Shown here: positions 20,176 through 37,582 of the stretch, piece after piece | Layout: every line of letters begins with the position of its first letter | How positions within the stretch are numbered: position 1 is the stretch's first letter | DNA from: Aptenodytes patagonicus | Lineage: Eukaryota; Chordata; Aves; Sphenisciformes; Spheniscidae | DNA: 64,000 nt | NCBI RefSeq assembly: GCF_965638725.1 | Contig: NC_134975.1 | Location: forward strand, 434,861-498,860 | Reading direction: 5' to 3' | Translations under genes and position numbers: made by a program | Notes under the pieces: model-generated | The model's database searches: none | What the model saw: the letters and a program-made list of their open reading frames with translations, nothing else | Told to the model about the DNA's origin: nothing

Positions 20176-20181
20176 AATAAA
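20176..20181 (+). terminator. AATAAA poly(A) signal, likely TRIM41
   Basis: AATAAA follows a short AAT run about 1.14 kb after the TRIM41 stop codon. The 3' UTR between 19040 and 20175 holds poly-T, poly-G and poly-C runs and no other gene that I recognise. Confidence 0.55.
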
Positions 20182-21292
20182 GAATAAGGTTGTAAACCCG
20201 AGTCTTTGGCTTATTGAGGTCCCGGCGGAGGCTTGAAAGATCTGGGAGCCGTTTCCAAACGAGTCTGGCTTCAACTGCGCACCAGAATCGGGGTCCAGGC
20301 CCCCCCACAGCCTGCCTGGCCTTGCTGGTACAGAATCACCCGCGAGCCTCCCGGTAAACAGATGTGCTTTAAATCCTGCCTCGTTCATCTTGACCTAATC
20401 CTTCCTAATTAGATTAGGTCAGGCCCAGAGCCGAGTGTCCGTATCCCTTCCTGAAGCAGCCGACTCAACTCTTATCCACCTAAGGAGCCCGTCGCGGGCA
20501 GCACCCATCGGCTGAGCTGGCGTCACCGAGGGACCAAAGTCCCTTCGGGCTCGGCGACACGGGTGGCTTGTGGGTCTGCCAGCCAGGGAAGAGCAAAAAA
20601 AACCAAAATAGTAGTCCTAAATCTCTTAGAAAATGGCTTGTTTGCGCACGGACTCGGTGCCTGGAGGCTGCTGGGCTGAGAAGTTCCACGTTAAAACCTC
20701 TCCTTCGTTAACAGCCGCCCCGAACATTCCCCCGGTGGGTGACGAGGCCCGAAGGCCTTGCTTTTGTAACCACCGCTGCTTCTCAGATTTATCGGCTTTC
20801 TGGGCTTTCTTGGGAATTGTGTTTGTTTTCCCAGGTCTGCGGGTCTTTCACAGCAACACCACGCGTGGGAGGAGAAACACCCGAGTCCCTCGTTAGCCAG
20901 AAGGACAGAGAACATCTTCCAAGCCCTACCAGGCCGGCCTGCCATCACGTAATTATTTCCCCCCGCTATTATTTTTCTGCAGCAGGGGTTTTAACCCGTG
21001 AAGACGATTGCCTCGTGTGGCTCTCAAAAGTTCTGCTGCTCAGCCCATCCTCAACCCCAAGCCCTGTCCCACCGTGATGTCCCCAACCTTGAAGGTGTGG
21101 GGACAACTTCTTGCGGACGTAAAGCCCTCCCCGTCGGGGACGGTGGGTTTCTGCCTCTCCCTTAAGGTTCCTGATCTGGCACCTTGTGTCCAGCCGGAGT
21201 AAAGCTCCAACCACGGATCTTCCATGAGCTTCCAGGTTGTGGGATGACCCAACAGTGGACATGAGGTGGCCACGAGCTCAATAGAGCGCTCT
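20182..21292. other. Convergent intergenic region between TRIM41 and RACK1
   Basis: About 1.1 kb between two 3' ends. I see no gene, RNA or repeat family here. Confidence 0.5.
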
Positions 21293-21298
21293 TTTATT
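21293..21298 (-). terminator. AATAAA poly(A) signal of RACK1
   Basis: The minus strand reads AATAAA 54 bases after the RACK1 stop codon, which fits the short RACK1 3' UTR. Confidence 0.8.
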
Positions 21299-21352
21299 GA
21301 TTTTTTTTGTTTGTTTTGTACACAAAATTTACGGTTTCTCGCTACCGCGTCC

Positions 21353-26700
<5,348 letters not shown>

Positions 26701-26929
26701 GATTTGGGGGGAGACAGGGAGGGCCTTGGGGGGCTGGCGGGGGGATAGGGGGGTCTTGGGGGTCTGGAGGTGGGGTAAGGGGCTGTGGGGGACAGGGAGG
26801 GCCTTGGGGGGCTGGCGGGGGGGTAGGGGGGTCTTGGGGGCTGGAGGTGGGGTAAGGGGCTGTGGGGGACAGGGAAGGCCTTGGGGGGCTGGCAGTGGAG
26901 CAGAGGGTTAAGGCAATAAAGCAATTTTA

Positions 26930-29338
26930 AGTTCCTGCGTGTTTTAAAATCCACGTGCATAAGAAAATTGCCTAGAAAATAGACGCAACTCGACAGGCAC
27001 GAACAGACCTCGGGGGAAATAATTTGGCTAGGTCAAAAAAGCCCAGATAAAAAAAAGGAGATAAAAAGCTCTCCGCCGTTGATTTCCATAGCCCTTCGAG
27101 TCTGGCGTCTGAAGTTTCAGCCCAGACATTCCTAACTGGTGTCATTCAGAGCCCTCAAATGCCAAAGGCTGAAGGCGCTTCAGCTTTTCACGCCAAAGAA
27201 ATCCCTCCCGCTGCGTCGCGGGGGTTGCCGTTGGAGGATTTGCTTATCAAGGATAACGAGCAATTCAGGAGCCCGTGTCAGGGTGCGAGCGGTGAGGAAC
27301 TTCTTCAAAATGTCTTGGAGGTGCTGCTGACCTCCCTGGCCGTGCCGTTGTGTCGCGCCGCAAGGTTTCTCTCTTGGCGGAACCCCCCCCCCCCCGGGAG
27401 CACGGCGGTTATCTTGTCTTCTCTAAATGCCAGACCTCTGCCGCCAAAAAGAACTGGCGTCTCCTTTGCCGTGATCCCCTTTTCCCCTGCTCAGGTTTCC
27501 CCGAGACAAGCACCTTCTGTTTCTTTACCCCGTGGCAATGGTTTGGTTTTTTTTTTTCCTCTTGCAAATCTGGAGGATTTAGTCACGGGAGTTTGGTGCC
27601 GGGTCCGCGGCCTCTTGTCCTCAGCTTTAGTCTTAACCCTCGCCCTCTCCCATCCTCAGCATCGCCCGCCCCTTTTCACGGCTCAAAACCAGGGCTGCCC
27701 GCGTGGTGATGCCCCTTTGGTTTTTTTTTTTCCCCAGGGGAGAATTCTCTTACGATTCCCCCTTTAGCATCGTCGCAAGCCCCTGCTCCGTCAGCCCGTG
27801 GCCTTTGCTGGGGTTTGGAGATCAAGGAGACCCCTCGAATCTCGCGTGTTGTTCCTGTGTCCTTAACTCCTTCGTTTTCAGGCTTTGGAAAAGGAAGCTG
27901 CCAGCTTGCGTGTCCTGCGGACAGAGCTCCCGGCAAAGGTACCGCGGCCTGGTCCTTAGGGTTCAAGAACTGGCGTCTGCTTCTCTGAGCCTCTGGGTGA
28001 GTGGGGTTTTTGGTTTTTTTTTTTTTCCGTTTCAGCGCATTTTCTCGGCATTTCTGGGGTGGGAAATACCACGTGGCAGAAGCCAAGCCCGGAACGCTCC
28101 TTCCTAGGTAGGCGTCTGCCCCAGTCTGGGTTGTAATGCCCTGGAAATGTCTCGTTTGTCTTCGTTAACCGTATCGAGAGTTTAGGCAACTGACTCAGAG
28201 ACGACATCCGAGGCAGATCAGGTGAACAGCACCGTCAAAAACTATTTTCTCTCTGTTGACTGTTAAAAAAAAAAAAAGTGCCCGGTGACTAATTCAGGGA
28301 GAGATCAACAGTTTTAGATGTCTTTCGCTAACTTCACGCTGCTCGAAGCCAGTTAACTGGTGAAAATGAGTCTTCTGGGGATATATCTAGGGGGAGTGGT
28401 CCGCGTTTTAATGCGGATTTGTCTGGTTTAAGGAAAACCTGTTGCAGAGCTTTGTAAAAAAAAAAAAAAAAAAAATTAAAAAAAAAAAAATCCCCTTCAG
28501 CAAAAGAAAATAAATTTCACTTTCAAATCTGTCTCTCGTCGCTGTGGGGGAAGGGGGAGAGCTGTGTGTCTTTGAAGCAAGCTGAGAGATACGGGGAGAG
28601 GCTGAGCTAGATGCGTTCCGTGAGCTGGCTTTTTTTTTTTAATAAATAACCCAAAGTGGTGAGAAACCCTGGCCGCAGGAGCAGACTCCCTCTCGCTTGG
28701 TCCTGCTGAGCAGCAGCAACCGAAAGGAAGGAGAAAAGCGCAAGCTTATTCCACGTCTCTCCATTTTAGGGCGCCGCAAACCAGAAATCGATGCCGTCCC
28801 CCTTTTGGAGAGGGAAGACTTCTGCGCAAACAGGAGCTCCTCGGGATCCCCGCGCATCCGAAATGCTCGGTGCTATCCACACCGCTGTCTATAGGCGCTG
28901 AGCCCGCAGGTCCTCGCTCGCAGACCCAGCTAACCGTGTCCTCTGAACAACCTGCGGGAGATGCTGGCACCTCCGGAGGGTGGCCCGATGTCGCCAGGTC
29001 AGACCTCGGTTTCTGTTCCTCCTCCGGAGGATCCTGTTCCCGCGGTGACTATATAGGGATCCGCCAGCCCTCCCTCCACCTCGGCATTTAAACCGGTTAA
29101 AATTAGGCGGTGGGAAGGTCCCGTCCCCCGTCCCCCCCGCTGCCAGCACAGCTGCCGTGCCCGCGACGGCTCTTCCAGCTCCCCGCGGACGCGCGAAGCC
29201 TCCAGCGAGTCTGGGTACCTGTTTCCCAGGGCACCGCCAAAACCTCCGGTACGGACAGTACCCCCAGGTACGCAACCGTCGCAGCCCGCGTGCCCCGGGA
29301 GCGACGCGGCCCCGGTTAGGCCAACTTCGGCATTACGG
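26930..29338. other. Region without an identified gene, possible exon fragments
   Basis: No Ig-domain, RING or B30.2 exon is visible. A segment ending GGCAAAG before GTACCG at about 27939 follows a TTTTCAG acceptor near 27881 and would read ALEKEAASLRVLRTELPAK, a coiled-coil-like string. It is only a weak exon candidate. The sequence CTATATAGGG at about 29048 is TATA-like. The rest shows nothing I can name. Confidence 0.3.
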
Positions 29339-32300
29339 AAAAATCAACCGCAGGTCTTGGTAAGTCTCTCTTTTTCTCCCCCCCCCCCCCCCCCCCCCCC
29401 CCTTCTCTCCTTTTTTTCCTTTCCACAAGCGCCGGAGAGGCGGGGAAAGCGTAATTTGGGGGTATCCTACTCCTGGATGATGCCGGTCTGGCTGCGTGGG
29501 CTCCTTCGTGAAAGGCTGAGAGGGGCATTTAGAAAGCGGAAGAAACACGATAACGTTCGTGATAGCTAGAAGCAGCCCTGGGCAAAATGATCTTTTATTC
29601 CTGTATAATCTGACGATACTGAAAAACAGGAAAAGGATTAAAAGAATGGATCGTTTTACATTTTTTTTTTTTTTTTTCCTTTTGGGAAAATACCGGACAG
29701 AAATAATCGGTGCCGCTTTCCTTGCTCTGTTTATCGGTTTCGGTACAAATTTAGGTCCTCGTAACGGCATTTGTCTAACTTGGCTCCCAATAGCACCTAC
29801 GCTTTAGGGAAGGCCTTAATATAGCACACGAGAAGCATTCAATAATTTCCTTTCCAACGTGATCCGACGCCTTTTCCCCACCCTGGTTTCGGACTGGTCC
29901 CTTTCGCCTTGCCGCAGCCGCAGCTCAGCTCCTCCAGGAAGGCTTAGCGTGTTCAGGGCATTGGCAGGATTATGAACGCAAAAACGAAATTATAACGACT
30001 TCCCTCTCCGGTCTGAGTGGTTTAGGAAGGAAAACTTCTGCGATGGAGGCTGCCCTCTCTGGTGGATTGATAAGGAGCAAGCAAAGGGCACAAAAACCTG
30101 CCTCCCTTCGCCCAGCCTACGCCATCTCCCACGGCAACCTGATCCCTTTATTTTTGGTTTTTTCTTTAAATTAATGAATTCAAAACGTTAGCGTGGACTA
30201 GAAATCGCCGCGTACAGAGTGATGAGAAACAGAGCAGTAACGCAGCAGAGGAGGGAAGCTCTTAGTATAACATGCGGTTTAATACTCGGTTTAATACTCG
30301 GTTTAATACTCGGTTTAAAACAAGTGCTGCTTTTTTTTGGCCAAAAGAGGTGGGAGCGCCACGTCCTCCGCGTACGGGGCTGCTTCTCGCGGCGTCAACA
30401 GCAGCGATGAACGTTCTTATTAAATAATTGATGAGAGGCAGAGGGGGAATTAAGCTCGTGCTACTCCAGACAACTAAAATTAGACGTCTAGGCTATTTGC
30501 CCTGGACCCCTTCTGCGATCGGGGGGGGGGTGACGGACGTCGACTGAGGTTCGTCGCACCTATAGTAGCTCCCTCTTCCCTACCATTCCTCCAGACGTAG
30601 ACCAGAAAAACGTCTCTAACTGGGAAAAATGGGGAAAAAGCCTCTGCAACTCCGTGGATTTCTCCCTTATTGTGTTTACTCACGTGGGCATCGGCAGGTT
30701 TCCCAGAAAATGCGTTTCCTCCACGCTGCGCCGCTGTAAAGGCCCGGTTTTCCTGGGCGTGACGTTTTAACGACGTTCCCTCTCATCCCCGCCAGGTCGA
30801 CAAAGCTCCGGGAAGTGGTTCCAGTGGGGAAGCAAACGCGGTGATGGAGTCAGGTACCTGAAAACGTATTTGTTAACAAAGCGGGTGCTGAGTCCCGGCC
30901 CCTTTGGCCCCAAAACCCCAGCTTTGCCGTGCCGGGGGGTGTTCAGTCCGTGCTCTGCTTGCTTTTGGGCTGTTTTTTTCGATGTTTCCCTAAGCCAGCT
31001 TTCCTACTTTGCTGCTGCTCTCGGCTGTCAATGAGTTGTGCTCGTTCAAGAAAGTAATATTAATGTTTAACTCCAGAGGGATGCAGCTAGGCTAGGGAGC
31101 CGCTCCGGTTGTACCCAGTGCAAAAAACATTTCCCTATTTTATTTTTTCCCCCCCCTTTCTTTCTTCTTTTTAAGGGAAAAGGAATGCGGATCTCGGTAA
31201 GTGATTTTTCCTTCTTCCGTCAAACAAGTCTCATTAATATACATCTCCCGTGGCCTTTCTTGGCCGGCGTGTGGCTTATTTATACTGTCATGTACTCTAG
31301 ATCGCATTAGATAAACTCATAACCAGTGTCATTTTGGAGCGTTACGGTCAGTAAGGAAAATAAAAAAAAAAAAAATGATTGTGTGCTGACTTTTTAAGAC
31401 GACTCCTATAGTGCAAACCAAAAAAAAAACCACAGAAGGACCCACTGGGGGCTAAATCCTCTCTCCCTCCCTCTCTCTTTTAGACGAATGGGATGCGAAA
31501 ATCAGTAAGTGTCTCTTTCCCCCCCGCCCCGATTTGGCAAAACCTCGGTGCTGCAGGCTTGAACTAATATTCCTTTATTTTAAGGGAAGTTAACAGAGGA
31601 ATTTGGTAAGCCGTTTTCCTTCCTTACGCATGCCGAAGTTTGAATGGGCGTGTTTCCGCAGCTGCGGCGCCAGCGATGACCGACGTGTCTATATGTATTT
31701 CTCTTTATTTCACGTAGAAGAAAGCGACGCAGAGCTTGGTGAGTGCGGGTTTGGGGTTGTTCGGGGCGGGGGGGGGGGGGGGGGTTCCGCTGCTACCGAA
31801 GATGGAAAAAGTTCTTTGTACGGAGGATGGGTTTATTAAACCAGAAATGATCCTCCAGATCTTAGATTATACCCGGGTATAGTCGAGACACACAACTTTA
31901 AGGAGAAGGGACCCAAAGCACCAGCGCGGTATAATCCATCTCGCTTTGGAGGAGACACGCTGTCTCCCCGCGGTCCAGCGGCATTCCCTAATCTCTTCTT
32001 CGGGCTCTTTGCTCGCTCGTAGAAGCATGCCAGGGGCGGAGAGCGCTCTTGGGACTAACCGTATTTACCTCTCTCTTATTTTTAGAGGAATGTGACACAG
32101 AAAATGGTAAGTGTCCTTCTTCGATTGAAAATTCTCCTAAATAATAGTGGCCCTCAAAACCAAGCAGCCTCAAACGCACGTCGCTGGAATAAAATATTTT
32201 TTACAATACGTACCTTTACAGTACATACTTTTTTTTTAAAAAAAAAATAAATACTTTTCTCTGTATTTGGGAATTCTCACTGCGATGCTCGGCGAGTCAT

Positions 32301-33602
32301 ATTCCGTCGGCAGAGGCGTGCTTTGGGCAGGGCTGCTGGTAGCAAGTTGCAGTTTGCGCGTATTTTTTTCATTTCAGCTTCAAAAAAGCGCAGAAGTGGA
32401 AGGGCTTAAAAAATAGAACTGATCGGAAACGCCGGTAATGAATAGAATAAGTCCAGACAGAACAGAGGTTATTTTGTGCCTCTAATATTAGGGACAAAAT
32501 AAATACACGGAGGCGGTGAAAAATAACTTAAAGCCGTTTCCCTTCTCTCTCTCTCTCTCTTTTTTTTTTGGGGGGACGGACCACAAAATGCAGAAATCGG
32601 TGAGTATCGCCGCCTTATCTTCGTCACGTCGACTCTGGTAAGGGAATTTCTTGTTTAATGAACCCTGAGTGAATGCCCAGGATGCCACCTACATCCCCGT
32701 AGTGGATGGGACCGTGCGTCCCAGCCGCTCTGGGGTCTGCCCTTGACCCTACGTGGCGATTTCAATGCCAGAGCTGTAAAGGGCAGGCTCAAGGTCAGCC
32801 AGAGAACAGCTCCAAGCAGCCCTGTAACGTGCATCCTGATTTATTTCTCTGTTTTAAGGTGAACTCACGGCAGAGATCGGTAAGTCACGTCTTTACGTCC
32901 CATCCGATATATCTCTGTATAGCTTTGAGGCATGTTTTAGCTGATTTGCCCGGGGTTTATTCCCTTTCTCTTGCCTGTTTTTAAAAAAGCAGGAGGTATA
33001 TTCACTTCTAACAAGAACTAATATTAAAAAAGAACGCAACAGTACAGAAAACGGGGGGGGGGGAGGGGGGGGGCTCGCAGATTGCTCTAGCTGGGAAGGC
33101 GATAATAAAGAGAATAAAGGGAATTCCTGAGCCAAAGCCATGTACGAGCGTAGTTGGCGTGAAGCCCTGCGACGTAGGGCAGAGCCCTGAGGGATTTGGG
33201 ACTGCCGAGATCCAGCACGTGCGAAGTGCAAGGCTTAATCCCTCTCAACAGGTACTTAAATTTTGCCGAAATTCCTTTTCCGGTTCCGTTGTCCCGTCTT
33301 TCGCGGTGGGTGTTGCAAAGAGGGGAGATGTGTCGGGCGTTAGATGCGGAATAGCTTTATTTTCCAAGGAAAGGAAGGACCAGGTAGGGTACGGCGCATC
33401 CCGGGAGGTCCTTGAGAAAACCGGTATTTTATTTTCCTCCTTTTTTTTTTTTTTTAGACAGTCTGACAGCGGCGCTTGGTAAGTGGTTCCCTTCCTTTTT
33501 GTCTTTATTTCACTGCGGGTTTTTCGGGGGAAGGGGGTGGTTATTCCCCCACGCATACGTAACCCCACGTAGGTCCGATCTGGGCTAGAAATAAAGTCAA
33601 TT

Positions 33603-33641
<39 letters not shown>

Positions 33642-33789
33642 TTTCAAATTACAATCACCAGTAAAATCAAAATTTGGAGGCGGAGGATGATGCGAGGTTC
33701 GCGAGCGTGACGGAGAGCTGGCGAGCGCTTACTGACCATCGCTATTTCCTCTTTCTTTTCTCTTTTAGAGGAGCGTGATAGAAAAATCA
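29339..33789 (+). CDS. Array of 21-base heptad exons, BG/butyrophilin-like cytoplasmic region
   Basis: Eight clear exons of exactly 21 bases, each flanked by pyrimidine-AG and, in all but the last, GTAAG/GTGAG, lie at 31176-31196, 31484-31504, 31585-31605, 31718-31738, 32086-32106, 32859-32879, 33458-33478 and 33769-33789 (the last donor reads GTTAAG). In phase 1 they encode heptads such as DEWDAKI, EESDAEL, EECDTEN, GELTAEI and DSLTAAL. Units at 29339-29359 (EKSTAGL) and 32579-32599 (GPQNAEI) have a donor but a damaged acceptor. Chains of 21-base heptad exons are the hallmark of BG and some butyrophilin genes, where they form a cytoplasmic coiled coil. No signal, IgV or transmembrane exon is seen upstream, so the gene is incomplete, rearranged or a relic. 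The B30.2 exon at 39593, also phase 1, could be its 3' end. Confidence 0.72.
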
Positions 33790-34100
33790 GTTAAGTGTCA
33801 CTTTCTGGCAGAAGTAAAAGCCTCGGGCGATGCCGCGTCGCCCCGAGGGCGCCTGCGTGTTGTGGATCCGGTTATGAAATTATTTTTTGAGTATGTGGGA
33901 GGCTTTGGGTTTGCACCAAGCTGCGGAATTTGGGCTTTTTGGCTACGTGTCGCCTCTCTAATCGATCTCGGGTATAAAGGCAGCCCCCTTTCCCTTATTT
34001 CCCTCATTGCCGAAGACCGCAGGGACCGATTCTTTACCCCTAATTTAAAAGCTGTTGTCAGCAATCCCTTCCTGTTCTTAATTACCAGCTCGTTGCTCTC

Positions 34101-34300
34101 NNNNNNNNNNNNNNNNNNNNNNNNNNNNNNNNNNNNNNNNNNNNNNNNNNNNNNNNNNNNNNNNNNNNNNNNNNNNNNNNNNNNNNNNNNNNNNNNNNNN
34201 NNNNNNNNNNNNNNNNNNNNNNNNNNNNNNNNNNNNNNNNNNNNNNNNNNNNNNNNNNNNNNNNNNNNNNNNNNNNNNNNNNNNNNNNNNNNNNNNNNNN
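34101..34300. other. Assembly gap (200 N)
   Basis: Exactly 200 undetermined bases. The round length suggests a placeholder of unknown true size. It truncates the TRIM-like gene on its right and may hide exons of the heptad gene on its left. Confidence 0.99.
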
Positions 34301-34350
34301 CTCACGGGCGGCACTTCGGGGGGGGGCTTTTCAGGAAGGAGGGGTCTCAC

Positions 34351-35740
34351 CTGGGGCAAGCGCTTGGCCTCCAGCTGCCCGATGAGCCCCTGGAGCCGCG
34401 CGATCCCCTCGGCCACCCGCAAAGATTTTTCCGCCTGGGCGGTTTCGAAGGTGGCGTCCAGCTCCGCCAGCCGCCCCAGCACCGCGCGCTCCTTCTCCGC
34501 CAGGACCCGGCGCAGCCGCTCGAACTCGGCCCCGACGCGGCGCCGCTCGGCTTCGCTCGTCTCCTGGAGGAGAAGGAAAGGAAAAAAAAAAAAAACAACC
34601 CCAAACCCAACCCTGCGAGACCCCCCCAGACCTGCATTTTTTTCCCCTTTTCAGGTAAAGGACAAAGGCGCTTTGGTTGGAGCCGGCGGGGCTGTAACGC
34701 CGGGGCAGGGCTGGGGATGCGGTTAATTAACGACCGGAGGGTAATTAAGCAGTTCATCCGATGCTTTTCCTTCTCCTTTTCCCTTCCCCGTTGCCATTCC
34801 CTCTTTAGAGTCCATCCAAAATCAACCGGGGCCCTGGGAAGCAGGTGGGGGCGGGGGGGGGGGGGAGAGTTAATTCCACGTTAACGAACTTCCCTTTAGG
34901 ATTTGAGCTGGGACGAAAACGAGCGGCGCCACGGAAATAAAGCGATTTAAAGCGGGGGATAATAAGCAGTCGCGCGTGGAGGCGGCGCTCGCCAAACCTG
35001 CCCAGGATCCGCGGCCGACGGCTCCGACCGGCTCTGGGGTTTTAACGGGGCGCCGGGACGCGTCACGGAGACGAGGCCGCGTCTCTTCCGTCGGAGGGAC
35101 GGGGGAAAAATACCCGAGGACCCGTTCGGGCTGCCGAAAGGCCGAGGGGACCCTCACCAGGTAGTCCAGGCGTCGCTTCTCTTCGCTCGCTCTCCAGTCC
35201 AGAAACTCTGCCAACACCTTCCTTAGGGACCGCAGGTGAGACTGGATTTTCTCCTAAATGCCCCCCCCCCGCCACCCCCCCACCCCCCCCCAAAAAAAAT
35301 AAAAACCAATAATAATTTGAAGCAATCGGCCCGGCTCGTTTGTACAATCCTGCCTTTAAAATCTTAAATTATTTGGGGGAGGAAAGCAAATAATCCCCCC
35401 CCCCACCCCCCAAAAAAAAGCCGCCTCGCTGCTTTCCCTTGAAAGCAGGAATCGACTCGCTTTAAATCTCTCCCCCGAACGGGACCAGGCGCCGTATCTT
35501 TGCTTTCCCACCAAGAAATTAAAATATTTTCACTTTGCACCTTTTTTTCTTGGGGGGGGGGGGCCCCAATGGGTCGTAGGAAGCCGGTCTCACCTCGCAG
35601 GTCTCGGCGGGTCCCCCGAAAAGCTTCGCGGCCGCAGCCGGCGGCTGCTCCTCCTCGCCCATCGTCGCCGGCACCCGCTTGGCCCCCTCGAGGGATTTTT
35701 TCGCCTCTTCGACGCCGGGAAGGGGTGACGGCGGCGACAT
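34351..35740 (-). CDS. TRIM-like gene without RING or B-box; 3' part lost in the gap
   Basis: Three phase-0 exons: 35594-35740 (49 codons), 35158-35253 (96 bases) and 34351-34563 (213 bases). The second has the invariant TRIM coiled-coil length and starts EKIQSHLRSL. The third continues the coiled coil (ETSEAERRRV... to EAKRLPQ) and is 18 bases shorter than the usual 231. The first begins at an ATG in an ideal context (GCCACCATGTCG) and encodes MSPPSPLPGVEEAKKSL, with no zinc-binding residues, where a TRIM normally has RING and B-box. The 23-base, fifth and B30.2 exons should lie in or beyond the gap. The protein may therefore be a RING-less TRIM relative lacking E3 activity. Alternatively the true RING exon lies elsewhere and this first exon is an alternative start. 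Confidence 0.7.
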
Positions 35741-37582
35741 GGTGGCCGGTCTCGGCACGGAGGTTTCGCGCCGTTTGCCGCGGCTGCGCTCCCCTCCCGG
35801 CGAGAAGAAACCGCCCCTGGGTGTTCCCGCGTTCGGCTTCCCGGGTGGGGGGGAAAAAGCAAATTTCCTCGCCCACGGTTGGCTTTAAACACGTTTTATT
35901 TCCCCCTCGAGCCTTGTCTCCAGGCTTTGCCGTCTCGTCCCTCGCCTGGAAGCTGCTCCCGTCCTCGGCTCCGCTTCGCCCCGCTCGGCTCCGGCGCGCC
36001 GAAGGGGCTGCCGCCAGATTCGGGGGCAAAAATTGAACCCGTTTCTTCCTCGTGGCGCGGGGCGATAACGCACGTTTTTTGGCACCGTGTTGAGAAAATA
36101 AATGGCCCTGAAATGGCGGGGGGGGGGGGGGGAAGGTGCAATCGGGGGGTGCGGGAGGCGTCCGAGCGTGTCGTGGCCCATCTGCGGGCGGGAGATTGGA
36201 GGTCTCCTCCCTCCCCGGGGCGATAAAAGCCGGTGGAGACGGGCCCCGGCTTGCGCTGAGCCTGTGCCAGAGGTGGGGGGGGGCCCCCCAAAAAAAAACC
36301 CCAAGAGGGGGGCAAAAAAAACACCCCAAAAGGGGGGAAAAAAAAAACAAACCCCAACCAACAAAACCCCAAGTGGAGAAGAAGCTGGTGGAGGAAAAGC
36401 AGCCGGAGGAACCCCAAAACGGCGCCGGTGCCGCCGAGGAAGACCCCGAAAGGTTCGAGAGAGGGGAATATCCCAGCGCTGCCGGGTGGGTTACAGCACC
36501 CTGCCCGCCGGGGTGGGTTTTTTTTTGGGGGGGGGGGGGGGAAGGGGATTTTGAGCACTCTCCCCATCCCATCAACAGGAGAGGGAAAGCGGATCGATCC
36601 TTGCTTTGCCCTCAGGATCTTTGTTGCGGATTTAAAGGTGTTTTGCGGTGGTTGGTCGCGGTGGTTATTTGCTTCTCGTCTACCCGTAACCACCCGGCTG
36701 GGGAAATTTGGGTGAGAAACAGCGCGGCTCCTGCTTTAATCTTAATTCAAAGGCGATTTTTTCCCACCTTTTTCCCCACTTCTACTCCTCCGCCTGCCGC
36801 CTTAATTCCCCTCTCCGCCGTTCTGCTGAGGAAAGCACGGGGGGGAAAAGCAGCAACCTGTTTATTTTTGAGCACGGCAGCGTGGTTTATTCAACCATTT
36901 TGGGGCTCTGTTACTCATTTCCGATGCCCTTTTACCGCGGGGCGACCGCTTGTTTGCGCTCAGAGCCCCACGCCGGGTCTCGGAGGACGGACTCGAGGCC
37001 CTTCGACGCCAGCCCTTATCTCCCCCGTGCACATTTCCCCCCCCCGGGGCCAGCGGCAAATTTCTCCCACCTCTCGCAGGATTTCTCCGGCCGCGAGAGG
37101 AGTTGGACTCGGCTTATCTCAATTTTAAGGATTTTTCTCACTCAAATAAACCTTGTCGCATTTGATTGCCCGAGAAAATGAATGGTGGAGGCAGAGGTGG
37201 ATTTAAGGTGGATTCATCCCTGAGCCAGCACAAGGAATGGGGATTTTGGGGGATAATCGTATCTACAAGGTAGGTGGGTCCATCCCAACGTGCTCTTCAT
37301 GTTCCCTTCGTAGCCGTCGGGGAATTAATAGCTTTAATCCATCTCATTTATGGAGATGGAATTTATGGAGAATCCATCTTCCTTTACGATCTTCCCCGCA
37401 ATGAACCAAGCTCCTTTGCAACTGCCGGAGAAAAAAAACCGGCGTCCTCTTTCAAGTATTTTGATTAAATGCAGTGGTTGAACCCGTTTTCTGACGTAAA
37501 AAGGGGTGCGAAGCCCAGATGTGCCCATTTGTAGGAGAAGAACTTTATTTTATTCTTTCTTTCCCCCTTTCTGCGCCTCTAG
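35741..37582. other. Head-to-head spacer between the RING-less TRIM and the B30.2 gene
   Basis: GC-rich sequence with several poly-G, poly-C and poly-A runs. A plus-strand acidic stretch (about 36370-36470, KKLVEEKQPEEPQNGAG) is open but lacks a good acceptor, so I do not call it an exon. No repeat family was recognised. Confidence 0.4.

Noticed and set aside
27159-27767. A 200-codon plus-strand frame as the missing IgV exon of the heptad gene
   Set aside because: It shows no Ig cysteines, WYR/DxGxYxC motifs or splice sites, and it crosses poly-C and poly-T runs.
36136-36480. Acidic plus-strand peptide (KKLVEEKQPEEP) as an exon of the B30.2 gene
   Set aside because: No polypyrimidine acceptor precedes it and the phase does not match phase 1 at 39593.
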